Shown: positions 1 through 13,472, numbered from the stretch's first letter. The stretch is 64,000 nt of DNA from an uncultured beta proteobacterium (GCA_903859155.1 CAIOLO010000127.1:62001-126000); one strand, 5' to 3'. Notes: generated from the sequence alone by a model not told the origin. Translations and numbers: made by a program.

Positions 1-1116
1 AAGCTTCAAATCCCGGCTTATCGCCGCGAGCGTGGAACGGCTCGATCGAATGGCGGCCAGCACCTGAAGCGCCGAGATGATGCCGTCCCCGGTGGAGTGT
101 TTGTCCAGGCAAATGATGTGGCCCGAGTTTTCGCCGCCCAGTATCCAGCCCCGTTGCTGCATCAACTCAAGGACATAACGGTCACCGACCTTTGCCCGTT
201 CGAAATCCACGCCCATTTTCCGGATGGCCTGTTCCAGAGCAAGATTGGTCATCAAGGTCCCCGCCACGCCCTGCAGCGACGACTCTTCGGCGCGCGCGCG
301 CGCGATGACATAGAGCAACTGGTCCCCGTCGTAGCGCCGGCCCTGCGCATCGACCATGATCAGGCGATCGCCGTCGCCGTCAAGGGCAATGCCCAGGTCC
401 GCGGCCTGGGTCTTGACCTCTCGGCTCAGGGTGTCCGTAAACGTGGCGCCGACCTTGTCATTGATGTTATAGCCGTCGGGGCTGACGCCGATTGCGACCA
501 CTTCCGCTCCGAGTTCATGAAATACGTGCGGCGCCACGTGATAAGCGGCACCGTGGGCGCAATCCACCACGATTTTCAGGCCGCGCAAATCCAGTGATTG
601 CGGAAAAGTGCTTTTGCAGAATTCCACGTAGCGGCCCACCGCATCGTCGATCCGGCGGGCTTTGCCGAGTTGGCGCGAATCCTTGCACCGGATCGGTCGA
701 TCCAGTTGCGCTTCGATTTCCGCCTCGACTTCATCGGCCAGCTTCGTGCCCCCGGAAGAAAAAAACTTGACGCCGTTATCGTCATAGGGGTTATGCGATG
801 CGCTGATCACCACGCCGATCTGCAAGCGCAAGGCCCGGGTAAGGTAAGCAACCCCGGGCGTTGGCATAGGACCCACCAGCATCACATCCACGCCGGCCGC
901 GGAAAATCCGGATTCGAGCGCCGCCTCCAGCATGTAACCGGAGACGCGCGTGTCCTTGCCGATAAGCACCGCAGGATGCTCGCCCTTGGCCGTGCCGGCG
1001 TGCTTTACCAGAACAGTGCCTGCGGCGAACCCCATCCGCATCGCGAACTCCGGAGTAATCGGAGCCTTGCCAACCTTGCCCCGCACCCCGTCGGTGCCAA
1101 AATACCTTCTGGTCAT
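1..1116 (-). CDS. glmM: Phosphoglucosamine mutase GlmM (3' end outside window)
   Basis: Interconverts glucosamine-6-phosphate and glucosamine-1-phosphate on the cytoplasmic route to UDP-GlcNAc for peptidoglycan and LPS. The 372 codons present start [12 protein letters not shown]; the family is usually about 445 residues, so the C-terminal phosphate-binding domain is off the window. The phosphoserine loop [12 protein letters not shown] lies near residue 104 and the Mg-binding DGDGDR motif near residue 243. The ATG overlaps the folP stop in an ATGA, so it is translationally coupled in the conserved ftsH-folP-glmM order. Opposite-strand reading frames here are shadows. Assignment is very secure. 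Confidence 0.96.
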   Translation of the reverse strand, partial: MTRRYFGTDGVRGKVGKAPITPEFAMRMGFAAGTVLVKHAGTAKGEHPAVLIGKDTRVSGYMLEAALESGFSAAGVDVMLVGPMPTPGVAYLTRALRLQIGVVISASHNPYDDNGVKFFSSGGTKLADEVEAEIEAQLDRPIRCKDSRQLGKARRIDDAVGRYVEFCKSTFPQSLDLRGLKIVVDCAHGAAYHVAPHVFHELGAEVVAIGVSPDGYNINDKVGATFTDTLSREVKTQAADLGIALDGDGDRLIMVDAQGRRYDGDQLLYVIARARAEESSLQGVAGTLMTNLALEQAIRKMGVDFERAKVGDRYVLELMQQRGWILGGENSGHIICLDKHSTGDGIISALQVLAAIRSSRSTLAAISRDLKL

Positions 1117-1982
1117 TGCATGCCCCGAATAAGCTCGCTTGTTGATTTCATGGCCTGCCCGCTCATTGCAAGCCATACGGCAATGGCGTCGCGCGTCGGT
1201 GCGACATCATGTACCCGCACTATCGCGGCGCCGCGTTCGACCGCCAGAAGCGCGGCGGCGACGCTCCCGCATACCCGCTCTCCGACCGGCCGGCCGGTCA
1301 CCGCCCCGAGCGTTGATTTCCGCGAAGCCCCGAAGGTCACCGGCAGGCCAAGCGCGCCAATTTCCTTCAATTCGCGCAGGATGCACATATTGTGTTCGGC
1401 GGTCTTACCGAATCCGAATCCCGGGTCGATGCTGATCCGCTCGCGTGCGACCCCCCCGGCTTCCGCGGCTGCGACGCGACCGGCAAGAAACTGCCTGACT
1501 TCGGCGATGACATCGGCGTACGCCGGGGAGTCCTGCATGGTTGCGGGGTTACCCCGCATATGCATCAGACACACGCCCGCCCCACTGCCGGCCACAGCCT
1601 CCACTGCGCCTTGCGCTCGCAACGCGTTGATGTCGTTGATGAGCGATGCGCCCTCATCGATCGCCATGCGCATTACCCCGGGTTTCATGGTGTCGACCGA
1701 TACCGGGATGCGCTCATTGCGCAGGGCCCGCAATATGGGCAACAGGCGATCAATCTCTTCCTCTTGCGAAACCGCTCCGGCACCCGGTCGTGTCGATTCC
1801 GCCCCAATGTCGACAATGTCCGCGCCCTCCTCGACCAGGCGAAACGCGTGCCTGACGGCCATGTCCGCCTCAACATAGCGTCCACCGTCGGAAAACGAGT
1901 CGGTGGTGACGTTGACCACGCCCATTATCAGCGGCCGGGAAAGCTCGATTGCGAACCTGCCGCAACGAAATGTTGCAATCAA
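1113..1982 (-). CDS. folP: Dihydropteroate synthase FolP
   Basis: Condenses p-aminobenzoate with the hydroxymethyl-dihydropterin diphosphate in folate synthesis; target of sulfonamides. Visible motifs are [15 protein letters not shown] (the family usually has TPDSFSDGG, so Pro is replaced by Thr), [11 protein letters not shown] and the C-terminal FGASRKS phosphate loop. I chose a TTG start at 1982, overlapping the ftsH stop as TTGA, because it gives 289 residues and an N-terminus [10 protein letters not shown] typical of the family. An ATG further upstream (2120) would add 46 implausible residues inside ftsH. Confidence 0.93.
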   Translation of the reverse strand: MIATFRCGRFAIELSRPLIMGVVNVTTDSFSDGGRYVEADMAVRHAFRLVEEGADIVDIGAESTRPGAGAVSQEEEIDRLLPILRALRNERIPVSVDTMKPGVMRMAIDEGASLINDINALRAQGAVEAVAGSGAGVCLMHMRGNPATMQDSPAYADVIAEVRQFLAGRVAAAEAGGVARERISIDPGFGFGKTAEHNMCILRELKEIGALGLPVTFGASRKSTLGAVTGRPVGERVCGSVAAALLAVERGAAIVRVHDVAPTRDAIAVWLAMSGQAMKSTSELIRGMQ

Positions 1983-3859
1983 GCGGCGGGCGCGGTCTCT
2001 GTGGCGCCGCTGGTGCCCGGATGCTGCGGCGGCTTTTGCGTAGGCTGGGGCGGCTTGGGCGGGCGCGGCGCCATTCCGGCCATGATGTCGTCCAGCTGGT
2101 CCGAATCCAGCGTCTCCCATTCGAGCAGAGCCTTGGTCATCGCCTCGACTTTGTCGCGGCTATCCTCGATGAGCTTGCGGGCCAGGGCGTATTGCTGATC
2201 GATGATGCGCCGGATTTCCTGATCGACCTTCTGCATGGTCGTTTCCGAAACATTCTTGTGCGTTGTCACAGAGCGTCCGAGAAAGACCTCGCCATCGTTC
2301 TCGCCATAAACCATGGGCCCGAGTTCGTCCGACATGCCCCATTGCGTCACCATGCGTCTGGCAATTTCCGTGGCGCGCTCGAAATCGTTGGATGCACCGG
2401 TGGTCATTTGCTTCATGAAAATTTCCTCGGCAATCCGCCCGCCGAACAATACCGCGATGGTATTGAGCAAGCGTTCCCGATCCTGGCTGTAGCGATCCTC
2501 GGTGGGCAACTGCATGGTCACGCCCAGCGCCCGCCCCCGCGGAATGATGGTGACCTTGTGTACCGGATCGGTCTTGGGAAGCAGCTTGGCAACCACAGCG
2601 TGTCCGGACTCGTGGTAGGCCGTATTGCGCCGCTCTTCTTCCGGCATCACCATGGAGCGTCGCGCCGCGCCCATGATGATCTTGTCCTTGGCGTTCTCGA
2701 AGTCATCCATGTCCACCAGGCGCTTGTTATGCCGCGCCGCGAACAGCGCCGCTTCGTTCACCAAGTTGGCGAGGTCAGCGCCCGAGAATCCCGGCGTGCC
2801 CCGGGCAATGATGTCCGCCTTGACGTCCGGCGCCATCGGTACCTTGCGCATGTGAACCTTGAGAATCTCTTCGCGGCCACGGATATCCGGCAGGGGTACC
2901 ACGACCTGACGGTCAAAACGCCCGGGCCGCAGCAACGCCGGATCGAGCACATCCGGACGGTTGGTCGCGGCAATGACAATCACCCCCGTGGTGCCCTCGA
3001 AACCGTCCATTTCCACCAACAACTGGTTCAGCGTCTGCTCGCGCTCGTCGTTTCCGCCCCCGAGGCCGGCACCACGCTGGCGGCCCACGGCGTCGATTTC
3101 ATCTATGAATACAATGCACGGAGCGTGCTTCTTGGCCTCACCGAACATGTCGCGAACCCGCGCCGCGCCGACACCCACGAACATCTCCACGAAATCCGAT
3201 CCGGAGATGGAAAAGAACGGCACCTTGGCCTCGCCCGCAATCGCACGCGCCAACAGGGTCTTGCCGGTGCCGGGATTGCCCACCATCAAAACGCCCTTGG
3301 GGATGCGGCCGCCAAGCTTCTGAAACTTGGTGGGGTCACGCAGAAAGTCCACCAGTTCCGCCACATCCTCTTTGGCTTCATCGCAGCCGGCAACATCGGC
3401 GAAAGTGACATTGTTGCTGGCCTCATCCATCATGCGAGCGCGCGATTTGCCAAAGGAGAACGCGCCGCCCCGCCCCCCGCCCTGCATCTGGCGCATGAAG
3501 AATATCCATACGCCGATCAGCAGCAGCATCGGGAACCAGGAGACGAAAATATTCATCAGGAGGGATTGCTCCTCCTCGGGTTTGGCCTTGATTTTGACCC
3601 CGTACTTGAGCAGATCAGAGACCAGCCAGATATCCCCTGGGGAATAGCTGGTGACCGGTTTGCCGTCGGTGGTTCGCGCCTTGAGATTGCGGCCTTCGAT
3701 CACCACCTCGCCGATTCGCCCGGCTTTGACCTCCTCGATGAACTGGGAATAGTCCATGGCGGTAAGCGTCTGTTGGCGGGTGTTGAATTGGTTGAACACA
3801 GTCATCAGCACCAGGCCGATTACCAACCAGATCACCAGGTTCTTGAAAAGATTATTCAA
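1979..3859 (-). CDS. ftsH: ATP-dependent zinc metalloprotease FtsH
   Basis: Membrane-anchored AAA protease that degrades misfolded membrane proteins and short-lived regulators. 626 residues: TM helix 1 at about 5-23, periplasmic domain, TM helix 2 at about 105-124, Walker A GNPGTGKT at 194-201, Walker [12 protein letters not shown], the zinc motif HESGH and the downstream Asp ligand in ASNDFERAT. The C-terminus is Pro-rich. It heads the ftsH-folP-glmM operon, downstream of rlmE as in many proteobacteria. Full length for the family. Confidence 0.98.
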   Translation of the reverse strand: MNNLFKNLVIWLVIGLVLMTVFNQFNTRQQTLTAMDYSQFIEEVKAGRIGEVVIEGRNLKARTTDGKPVTSYSPGDIWLVSDLLKYGVKIKAKPEEEQSLLMNIFVSWFPMLLLIGVWIFFMRQMQGGGRGGAFSFGKSRARMMDEASNNVTFADVAGCDEAKEDVAELVDFLRDPTKFQKLGGRIPKGVLMVGNPGTGKTLLARAIAGEAKVPFFSISGSDFVEMFVGVGAARVRDMFGEAKKHAPCIVFIDEIDAVGRQRGAGLGGGNDEREQTLNQLLVEMDGFEGTTGVIVIAATNRPDVLDPALLRPGRFDRQVVVPLPDIRGREEILKVHMRKVPMAPDVKADIIARGTPGFSGADLANLVNEAALFAARHNKRLVDMDDFENAKDKIIMGAARRSMVMPEEERRNTAYHESGHAVVAKLLPKTDPVHKVTIIPRGRALGVTMQLPTEDRYSQDRERLLNTIAVLFGGRIAEEIFMKQMTTGASNDFERATEIARRMVTQWGMSDELGPMVYGENDGEVFLGRSVTTHKNVSETTMQKVDQEIRRIIDQQYALARKLIEDSRDKVEAMTKALLEWETLDSDQLDDIMAGMAPRPPKPPQPTQKPPQHPGTSGATETAPAA

Positions 3860-3978
3860 CTGGAACTTTCCATGCGGACTTGCGAAGTCCGATCAAACGG
3901 TTGCAGGACAGCCATTCTAGACGCATCCAGCGCATGCGCGCCAGTTGCCGACACGATCCGGGCCTGGATTGCAAAAAA

Positions 3979-4611
3979 TCATGTTTTTCTCAAAAAACCC
4001 TTGCCAACGAGGTATATCTCCGCAGAACGCCCCCGCGAGGCCTCGGGCTTGCGCGATACCACTGTCTTGAACGCCTGTCGCATCTGCGCCAAAAACTCCG
4101 GATAGCCACTCCCCTGGAAGGCCTTGACCAGCATTACACCATCGGCGCGCAAATTGTCACGCGCGAATTCCAGCGCCAATTCACACAGGTCCATACTGCG
4201 CGCCTGATCGCTGGAGGCTATCCCCGATATGTTGGGGGCCATATCGGAAACTACAAGGTCCAGTTTGCGCCCCGACAGGGCCGAATTCAGCCGGGCGAGC
4301 GGTTCGGACTCTCGAAAGTCCCCTTGAATGCTCTCTACCCTTGCCAGCGGCTCTAGCGGTAGCAGGTCGAGCGCGATCACACGCCCGCCCGGACCGACGC
4401 GTTCGGCCAAAACCTGCGACCAGCTCCCCGGCGCCGCTCCCAGGTCGACCACCCACATCCCCGGCGAGAGCAAACGGTCCTTCTCGTCAATCTGGATCAG
4501 CTTGAATGCGGCCCGGGAACGATAACCTTTGGCCTTCGCCTGGTGGACAAAGTGATCGTTGACATGCTCGCGCATCCAGGAACTGCCGACCTTGGAACTG
4601 CCTTTTTTCAC
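3979..4611 (-). CDS. rlmE: 23S rRNA (U2552) 2'-O-methyltransferase RlmE/FtsJ
   Basis: SAM-dependent methyltransferase acting on the A-loop of 23S rRNA late in 50S assembly. 210 residues. The SAM-binding motif VVDLGAAPGSWSQVL lies at about 59-73, and the catalytic K-D-K elements are visible in RAAFKL, VSDMAPNISG and MLVKAFQGSG. Divergent from yhbY and upstream of ftsH, the usual neighbourhood. Cognate length is about 209 residues, so it is intact. Confidence 0.96.
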   Translation of the reverse strand: MKKGSSKVGSSWMREHVNDHFVHQAKAKGYRSRAAFKLIQIDEKDRLLSPGMWVVDLGAAPGSWSQVLAERVGPGGRVIALDLLPLEPLARVESIQGDFRESEPLARLNSALSGRKLDLVVSDMAPNISGIASSDQARSMDLCELALEFARDNLRADGVMLVKAFQGSGYPEFLAQMRQAFKTVVSRKPEASRGRSAEIYLVGKGFLRKT

Positions 4612-4708
4612 CGAAAATCCTTTTTACCCGCGACTCATGCCACTGACGATTTGAAACGATTGCCGCGATGCACGGTCTGAAAACGTACGCACCGTATAGA
4701 ATATACAG

Positions 4709-5134
4709 ATGAAAGAGCTCACCTCCACAGAACGTCGCATCTTCCGGGCACGTGCCCACTCCCTCAATCCGGTCGTCATCATCGGCAACGGCGGCCTGAC
4801 GCCCGGCGTGGCTGCCGAAGTAGAGCGCAGTCTCAAGGCCCACGAGTTGATCAAGATCAGAGTTGGCGGCATGGAGCACGCCGAGCGCGAAGCCGTGTGT
4901 GAGGCTTTGTGCGACAAGACCGGAGCCGCCCCGGTCCAGCATATCGGCAAGATTTTGGTGATCTACCGCAAACATCCTGTAGAAGAAACCAAGACTGCGC
5001 CGCGAAAACCGCGAAAAAAGGCTCTTCAGCCCGGCGGACGTGCCGGCAAGCCATTCGCGCGGGCCGCTTCACCAAGCAAGGTCGGCGATGCGAGACCTGG
5101 CGGCATGCGACGCCCCCGAACTGCGCGCGGCTGA
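4709..5134 (+). CDS. yhbY: YhbY-family CRM-domain RNA-binding protein
   Basis: Small RNA-binding protein associated with the precursor of the large ribosomal subunit. 141 residues. The CRM domain occupies about residues 1-95, with the diagnostic NPVVIIGNGGLTPGV stretch (GxxG-type loop) and IKIRVGG. The remaining 45 residues are a basic Lys/Arg/Pro/Gly-rich tail, longer than the roughly 97-residue E. coli protein and common in betaproteobacteria. Divergently transcribed from rlmE, consistent with a shared ribosome-assembly role. Confidence 0.92.
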   Translation: MKELTSTERRIFRARAHSLNPVVIIGNGGLTPGVAAEVERSLKAHELIKIRVGGMEHAEREAVCEALCDKTGAAPVQHIGKILVIYRKHPVEETKTAPRKPRKKALQPGGRAGKPFARAASPSKVGDARPGGMRRPRTARG

Positions 5135-5237
5135 AAGTTTGTGCTTGATATATGACTGAGCTCGTATTCAAATGGCATCTCTGACCGGTAATCCCTTGTA
5201 TAAAAGACCAAAAAATCATTTCAAAGGAGAGTCCATC

Positions 5238-6542
5238 ATGATGCGAGCTGCTGATATGAATATGAAACTGATTCCAGCGATGATCCTGATGGCATTGGCC
5301 GGAACTGCCGGTGCGTCAGGCTTTCAACTGCAGAATCAGACGGGTTCGGGTAATGGCAACGCATTTGCCGGCGCGGCTGCTGCGGCTGAGGACGCGGGTA
5401 CGGTTTTCTTCAACCCGGCTGGTATGACGATGCTGCCGCGGGGTCACAGCATTTCCTTGTCCGGCACGCTACTGAACCGCTCGATCAATTACACCGACAA
5501 GGGTTCCGTGCAGAATAGCGCACCCGCCCCTCTTACAACGGGTAATGGCGGCAATGCCGGCGGTCTGGCGCTGCTGCCAGCCGGTTTCTGGGCCTATGGA
5601 ATCTCCCAAAATCTGAGCGTTGGCGTTGGTGTCAGCCCCACCTTTGGCAATACCACTGAATACGATTTCGACTTTACCGGCCGCAGTGCGGGCTATTACT
5701 TTTCGATGGAGCAGATCAACATCAACCCGTCGATTGCCTATAAGGTCAATGAGACGGTGTCTTTGGGCGGCGGTATCAATTTTGCGCAGAACAAATCGCA
5801 TTTCAAGCAAGGGGTCCCTTTGGGGGCCTTGGCGGGGCTGCCGGCGAACAATTACCTTGACGTAAAGGGTGAGGATTGGGCAACTGGCTACAATCTGGGG
5901 GCGATGTTCCAGGTTTCGCCTGTTACGCGGATTGGTCTGGCCTATCGCTCGCGACTGGATTTTGAACTGGTGGGCAAGCAGGAGTACGGCACTCCGGTCG
6001 CGGGATTATTGGTCAATCAGGACGTCAAAGCCAAGTTGACGACTCCTTCAAATGTTTCGCTGGCGGTTTCGCATAAATTGAGCGACAAGTGGGAAATGCT
6101 TGGCGATATGACTTGGACGGGGTGGAGCGTCGTCAACCAGTTGTATGTGAATAACAAAGACACTGGAGCGCCACTTGTGAACCTGTCGTACAACTTCAAG
6201 GACACCTGGCGTGTTGGTCTGGGGGCGAACTACCAGTACAGCGACACCTGGAAACTGCGTTTTGGCGTTGCATACGACAAGTCGCCGGTAAAATCCAACC
6301 AAGATCGCACCATGACGCTTCCGGATTCCGACCGTACCTGGCTGTCGTTTGGTGCCAAGTACTTCTTGTCCAAGGCTGCTTCGCTTGATATCGGCTACAC
6401 ACATATTTTATTTGCCGACGCACAGACGAACCGTGCCGTGAATACTGGCTATCCCGGGGTGCTAACGCTGCGTCAGACCATCAATGGCGACATCAAGACC
6501 AGTGTCGACATTCTCTCGGTTCAGTACAACCACTCGTTCTGA
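5238..6542 (+). CDS. FadL/TodX-family outer-membrane transporter
   Basis: Outer-membrane beta-barrel expected to admit long-chain fatty acids or other hydrophobic compounds. 434 residues from the ATG at 5238, chosen because an AAAGGAGA ribosome site lies 7 bases upstream and a signal peptide (MNMKLIPAMILMALAGTAGA) follows. The mature N-terminus SGFQLQNQTG...AFAGAAAAAEDAGTVFFNPAGM is the family hatch with its NPA motif. The barrel ends in the aromatic C-terminus VQYNHSF recognised by the BAM complex. Monocistronic, convergent with greA. The substrate is not deducible. Confidence 0.9.
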   Translation: MMRAADMNMKLIPAMILMALAGTAGASGFQLQNQTGSGNGNAFAGAAAAAEDAGTVFFNPAGMTMLPRGHSISLSGTLLNRSINYTDKGSVQNSAPAPLTTGNGGNAGGLALLPAGFWAYGISQNLSVGVGVSPTFGNTTEYDFDFTGRSAGYYFSMEQININPSIAYKVNETVSLGGGINFAQNKSHFKQGVPLGALAGLPANNYLDVKGEDWATGYNLGAMFQVSPVTRIGLAYRSRLDFELVGKQEYGTPVAGLLVNQDVKAKLTTPSNVSLAVSHKLSDKWEMLGDMTWTGWSVVNQLYVNNKDTGAPLVNLSYNFKDTWRVGLGANYQYSDTWKLRFGVAYDKSPVKSNQDRTMTLPDSDRTWLSFGAKYFLSKAASLDIGYTHILFADAQTNRAVNTGYPGVLTLRQTINGDIKTSVDILSVQYNHSF

Positions 6543-6575
6543 TCGAATTCGTACCCGGAAACCCGGGGCCGGCAG

Positions 6576-6604
6576 GTAGGCGCATTGAGTGCAATGCGTC
6601 CTAC
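6576..6604. terminator. Stem-loop between convergent fadL-type gene and greA
   Basis: GTAGG-CGCATT and AATGCG-TCCTAC form an 11-bp stem with one bulged base and a 6-base loop, between two genes that converge. It overlaps the greA stop codon. There is no T-run, so it may act as a bidirectional attenuating or mRNA-end structure rather than a classic intrinsic terminator. Confidence 0.5.
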
Positions 6605-7077
6605 TCGTAGCGCACGTCCACTATCTCGAATTCGCGCGAACCGCCGGGCGCCTGAACAGTCGCCACGTCGCCGGCGTATTTTCCGATCAAAGCCCGGGCA
6701 AACGGCGAACTGATGGAGATCATGCTCCGCTTGATATCAGCCTCATCTTCCCCGACGATCTGATAGGTCACGGTTTCACCGGTCTTCACGTCCTGCAGAT
6801 CCACGGTGGCCCCGAACACGCAGCGGCCGTCGGCGTCCACTAGCTTGGTGTCGATCACCTGCGCATTGGACAGATTGCTCTCGACTTCGGCGATGCGCCC
6901 CTCAATGAAACCCTGGCGCTCCTTGGCCGCATCGTACTCGGCGTTCTCGGACAGGTCACCATGCGATCGCGCCTCGGCGATAGCGGCAATGGTGTTGGGG
7001 CGATCAACGGTTTTCAGGCGGTGCAATTCCTGGCGAAGCTTTTCGGCACCGGCGATGGTCATCGGGACGCTTGGCAT
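6601..7077 (-). CDS. greA: Transcription elongation factor GreA
   Basis: Stimulates RNA polymerase to cleave backtracked transcripts. The start [14 protein letters not shown] gives 158 residues, the length of the E. coli protein; an in-frame start at 7146 would add a 23-residue tail with no homology. The N-terminal coiled coil carries the acidic tip motif [15 protein letters not shown], followed by the FKBP-like C-terminal domain ending in EIVDVRYE. Follows carB on the same strand, the order seen in many proteobacteria. Confidence 0.96.
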   Translation of the reverse strand: MPSVPMTIAGAEKLRQELHRLKTVDRPNTIAAIAEARSHGDLSENAEYDAAKERQGFIEGRIAEVESNLSNAQVIDTKLVDADGRCVFGATVDLQDVKTGETVTYQIVGEDEADIKRSMISISSPFARALIGKYAGDVATVQAPGGSREFEIVDVRYE

Positions 7078-7171
7078 ATGGGAAATTCTTCTCCGTGCAC
7101 GGGTTACCGGCAAGGCATCCCTCGCCGGGGCAGGCGCATCATACAACGAGTTTAGTGGCGAACTGCGTCAC

Positions 7172-10373
<3,202 letters not shown>

Positions 10374-10381
<8 letters not shown>

Positions 10382-11513
10382 GTGCGCCCTGCCCCTGCAT
10401 CAGCCCGGCGAAACGGTCAAAAAGATAGGTGATGTCATGCGGCCCCGGGCTCGCTTCCGGATGCCCCTGAAAACAGAAAGCGGGCCTGTCGGTGCGGGCT
10501 AAACCCTGCAGGGAACCGTCAAACAGCGAAACATGCGTGGTTCTCAGATTTGCGGGCAAGGTCGTCGCATCCACCGCAAAGCCGTGATTCTGGCTGGTGA
10601 TGACGACGCGACCGGTTTCCAGATCCTTCACCGGGTGGTTGGCGCCGTGATGGCCGAATTTCATCTTGAGTGTCTTCGCGCCCGAGGCCAGCGCCATCAG
10701 TTGATGCCCCAGGCAGATGCCGAACACCGGAATTCGCGTGGTATCCAGAATTTCGCGGATCGCGGCAATCGCATAGTCGCAGGGCTCCGGGTCGCCGGGA
10801 CCGTTGGACAGAAATACGCCATCCGGCGCAAGGGCCAGCACCTCGCGCGCAGGGGTCTGCGCCGGCACCACGGTGACACGGCAGCCGCGATCGACCAGCA
10901 ACCGCAGGATGTTGCGCTTGACGCCAAAATCGTACGCAATGACATGAAACTTCGCCGCGCCGGCTGCCGCGTAACCCTTGTCGAGTGACCACACACTTTC
11001 GCTCCAGGCGTAAGCGCTCGGCGTACTCACCACCTTGGCCAGATCCATGCCCGCAAGCCCTGGAAAGGCACGCGCCGCGGCCAGCGCCTTGGCGTCGTCC
11101 ACCTCGCCCGCCATGAGCGCGCCGTTCTGGGCGCCCTTTTCACGCAAGATGCGTGTCAAACGGCGCGTGTCGATCCCGGCAATTCCGACAATGTTTAGGC
11201 GTTTCAGGTAGTTGTCGAGCGACTGCTGCGAGCGCCAGTTCGAGGCTAGGATCGGCAGATCGCGTATTACCAGTCCCGCGGCAAAAATGCCGCGCGACTC
11301 CTCATCCTCGCTGTTGACGCCGGTGTTGCCGATATGGGGGTAGGTCAGCGTGACGATCTGGCGGCAGTAGGACGGATCGGTGAGGATTTCCTGATATCCG
11401 GTCATCGCGGTGTTGAAAACCACCTCGCCGGCGCTCAGCCCCTCAGCGCCGATGGATTCGCCACGAAATAGACTGCCATCGGAGAGAGCGAGGATGGCGG
11501 GCGGCAATGACAA
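10374..11513 (-). CDS. carA: Carbamoyl-phosphate synthase small subunit CarA
   Basis: Glutamine amidotransferase subunit that supplies ammonia to CarB. The class I GATase domain shows the nucleophile Cys in [12 protein letters not shown] and the His/Glu pair in GHPEASPGP. Two in-frame TTG starts exist (11525 and 11513). I prefer 11513 because GGAG sits six bases upstream of it and the resulting [14 protein letters not shown] matches the family N-terminus. 379 residues. Transcribed with carB from the promoter at 11585-11612. Confidence 0.94.
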
Positions 11514-11543
11514 TATGTGCTCCAACGACGTCTAGACATAACA

Positions 11544-11568
11544 ACGGGACAGGCGGTGCCTATCCCGT
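11544..11568 (-). promoter_or_regulatory. Leader hairpin upstream of carA
   Basis: On the carA strand ACGGGATAGG / CCTGTCCCGT pair over 10 bp, with a single G-U wobble and a 5-base loop. On the opposite strand the same position is an A-C mismatch, which suggests the structure is used in carAB-sense RNA. It ends about 30 bases before the preferred carA start and is followed by a weak U-rich stretch, so it may be an attenuator, or the terminator of dapB transcripts. Confidence 0.45.
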
Positions 11569-11584
11569 TTCTTTGACTCGGCGA

Positions 11585-11612
11585 ATTATACCGCAGACAG
11601 GGGCTGGCTCAA
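11585..11612 (-). promoter_or_regulatory. Probable sigma-70 promoter of carAB
   Basis: On the minus strand a perfect -10 hexamer TATAAT (11585-11590) is preceded, after 16 bases, by TTGAGC (11607-11612; four of six -35 consensus positions). The predicted start near 11578 leaves a leader of about 65 bases before carA. Confidence 0.6.
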
Positions 11613-11613
11613 A

Positions 11614-11650
11614 CCCGATGGTACCCGATGGTACCCGACGGTACCCGACC
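11614..11650. repeat. 10-bp tandem repeats just upstream of the carAB promoter
   Basis: Nearly four copies of a 10-base unit (CCCGATGGTA, with T/C variation) abut the -35 element. The spacing equals about one helical turn, so identical GGTACC faces recur on one side of the DNA. Confidence 0.7.
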
Positions 11651-11703
11651 GGCACCGACGCCCAAGTTGACGAAAATGCACGACCGCCGATTGAGCAGCG
11701 TCG

Positions 11704-12501
11704 TTACCGCAGCCCAAGCACGTCCTGCATGTCGTACAAACCGGGTCCCTTGCCCATAAGGAAGCGGCAGGCACGCAAGGCCCCAAGCGCGTAAGTCATG
11801 CGGCTCTGGGAACGGACGGTGACCTCGACGCGCTCGCCTTCTCCGGCAAAAATGACCGTGTGTTCGCCGACGATGTCACCGCCGCGGATGGCATGAAAGC
11901 CGATGGTCCTGCCTTCGCGCTCCCCGGTCACGCCATGGCGGCCATGCATCGCCACCGCATCCAAATCACGCCTGAGCGCCTGCGCCACCACCTCGCCTAT
12001 GCGCAACGCGGTACCCGAAGGCGCATCCACCTTGTGGCGATGATGTGCCTCAATGATCTCCACATCGAAATCGTCGCCCAGAATCTGCGCGGCAACCTGC
12101 GCAAGCTTGAACACTGCATTCACGCCCACCGCCATATTGGGCGCGAATACCAGCGGAATCCGCCGAGCCGCGGCCTCGATCAATTTGCGCTGATCGGCGG
12201 TGAAACCCGTGGTGCCGATGACCGCACGCACGCCGTTGGCCGCGCACACCTCCAGATGCGCGAGCGTTCCGCCGGGCTGGGTAAAATCGATCAGGCAATC
12301 CCCGCTGGGAATCGCGGCGGCATAGTCTGCGGTGATCGCCACGCCACAGCGCAACCCGGCGAGTTCGCCCGCGTCCTTGCCGAGCATCGCATTGCCGCCA
12401 ACCTCAAGGGCCGCCGCGAGTTCAGCGTCCTTTGCGCGCCCGATCGCCTCAATCAGGGTGCGTCCCATGCGCCCGGTGCTGCCGGCAACGACTAGTTTCA
12501 T
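11704..12501 (-). CDS. dapB: 4-hydroxy-tetrahydrodipicolinate reductase DapB
   Basis: NAD(P)H-dependent step of the lysine/diaminopimelate pathway. Starting at MKLVVAGSTGRMGR gives 265 residues, family length. The Rossmann motif GSTGRMGR is at about 7-14 and the active-site region HHRHKVDAPSGTA at about 154. An in-frame ATG upstream (12576) would add 25 residues reaching into the bamE reading frame and is unlikely. Lies between bamE and carA on the same strand. Confidence 0.96.
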   Translation of the reverse strand: MKLVVAGSTGRMGRTLIEAIGRAKDAELAAALEVGGNAMLGKDAGELAGLRCGVAITADYAAAIPSGDCLIDFTQPGGTLAHLEVCAANGVRAVIGTTGFTADQRKLIEAAARRIPLVFAPNMAVGVNAVFKLAQVAAQILGDDFDVEIIEAHHRHKVDAPSGTALRIGEVVAQALRRDLDAVAMHGRHGVTGEREGRTIGFHAIRGGDIVGEHTVIFAGEGERVEVTVRSQSRMTYALGALRACRFLMGKGPGLYDMQDVLGLR

Positions 12502-12523
12502 TGATTTCCCCGAGTGTCCATCT

Positions 12524-12901
12524 TTACTGCCTGGCGCCGCCTGCCGGACCCTCCAGGCCCTGGGGAACGACATCACCCTCGATGCGCTTCAATTTCGCAT
12601 CCTCGAAAAACAGCGCAAAACGCCGCTGCTCCAGCCGACCGCCGCCCATGGGCTCGCGGGCATAGATGTAGTCCCAGCGGTCGGCATGAAACATATCGGC
12701 GACCAGGGGCGTTCCAAGCACGAATTTGACCTGGTCGCGGGTCATGCCGGGCTTGAGCCGGGAAATCATGTCCTGGGTGACGAAATTTCCCTGCTGGATC
12801 TCCATTTTGTAAGGAGTTGTCCCGGGAATGGTCGGAATATAGCTGCACCCGGCGCCGAGGGCGGCCAATAGCGGGGCGATCAGCGCGATCCATGGTTTCA
12901 T
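12524..12901 (-). CDS. bamE: Outer-membrane assembly lipoprotein BamE
   Basis: Lipoprotein of the BAM complex that stabilises the BamA-BamD interaction. 125 residues with a signal peptide and a lipobox-like ALGAGC (Cys about 19). The SmpA/OmlA fold shows GNFVTQDMISRLKPGMTRDQVKFVLGTP and the conserved WDYIY. The tail after residue 100 is Gly/Ala-rich. Divergent from fur, a classic proteobacterial arrangement. Two other BAM-related points in the window are bamD and the porin C-termini. Confidence 0.94.
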   Translation of the reverse strand: MKPWIALIAPLLAALGAGCSYIPTIPGTTPYKMEIQQGNFVTQDMISRLKPGMTRDQVKFVLGTPLVADMFHADRWDYIYAREPMGGGRLEQRRFALFFEDAKLKRIEGDVVPQGLEGPAGGARQ

Positions 12902-13037
12902 TACTCTTTTTGCCTTTGGCTGATTACGCTATATCATAACGGAACGTATCCGCCGGGCCCGTCGCTGATATCTTCCGGTTTTTCATCCAAGGGCGCTAGC
13001 GCCGGCCGCGCAACCCGTAAAAGAAGCAAATAATTCC

Positions 13038-13472
13038 GTGAGCAACGTTTCCGATCTGAAAACACATGGCCTCAAGGTCACCACGCCGCGCCTGCGCATT
13101 CTGCGGCTTTTTGAAACCAGCAAGGTCCGCCATCTGTCGGCCGAGGAGGTCTACCGGCTGCTGACCAGCGAAGGCATCGACATCGGTCTTGCCACAGTTT
13201 ACAGGGTGCTGACGCAGTTTGAACAGGCGGGCATCCTGCAACGACATCACTTCGAGTCCGACAAGGCGGTGTTCGAACTCAACGAAGGGCATCACCACGA
13301 CCATTTGGTATGCATTCAGTGCGGGCGGGTGGAAGAGTTCTACGACCCCGAGATAGAAAAGCGCCAGACCCACATCGCCACCGAGCGCGGTTTCGCGCTG
13401 CGCGACCATTCCCTGGCGCTCTACGCCGATTGCAACAAACCTGATTGCGAAAATCGCAAAAAGCATTCCTGA
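13038..13472 (+). CDS. fur: Ferric uptake regulator Fur
   Basis: Iron-responsive repressor. 144 residues with an N-terminal winged helix ([17 protein letters not shown]), the metal-site signature [17 protein letters not shown] and a second Cys pair near the C-terminus ([11 protein letters not shown]). Divergent from bamE across a 136-bp gap. No clear GATAAT-type Fur box was found in that gap. Confidence 0.96.
   Translation: MSNVSDLKTHGLKVTTPRLRILRLFETSKVRHLSAEEVYRLLTSEGIDIGLATVYRVLTQFEQAGILQRHHFESDKAVFELNEGHHHDHLVCIQCGRVEEFYDPEIEKRQTHIATERGFALRDHSLALYADCNKPDCENRKKHS

Noticed and set aside
1949-4105. 718-codon open frame on the plus strand opposite ftsH and folP
   Set aside because: Antisense shadow caused by high G+C; its residues are His/Arg-rich with no domain, and ftsH on the other strand is certain.
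12902-13037. Search for a Fur box between fur and bamE
   Set aside because: No GATAAT-like inverted repeat found, so no autoregulatory site is claimed.
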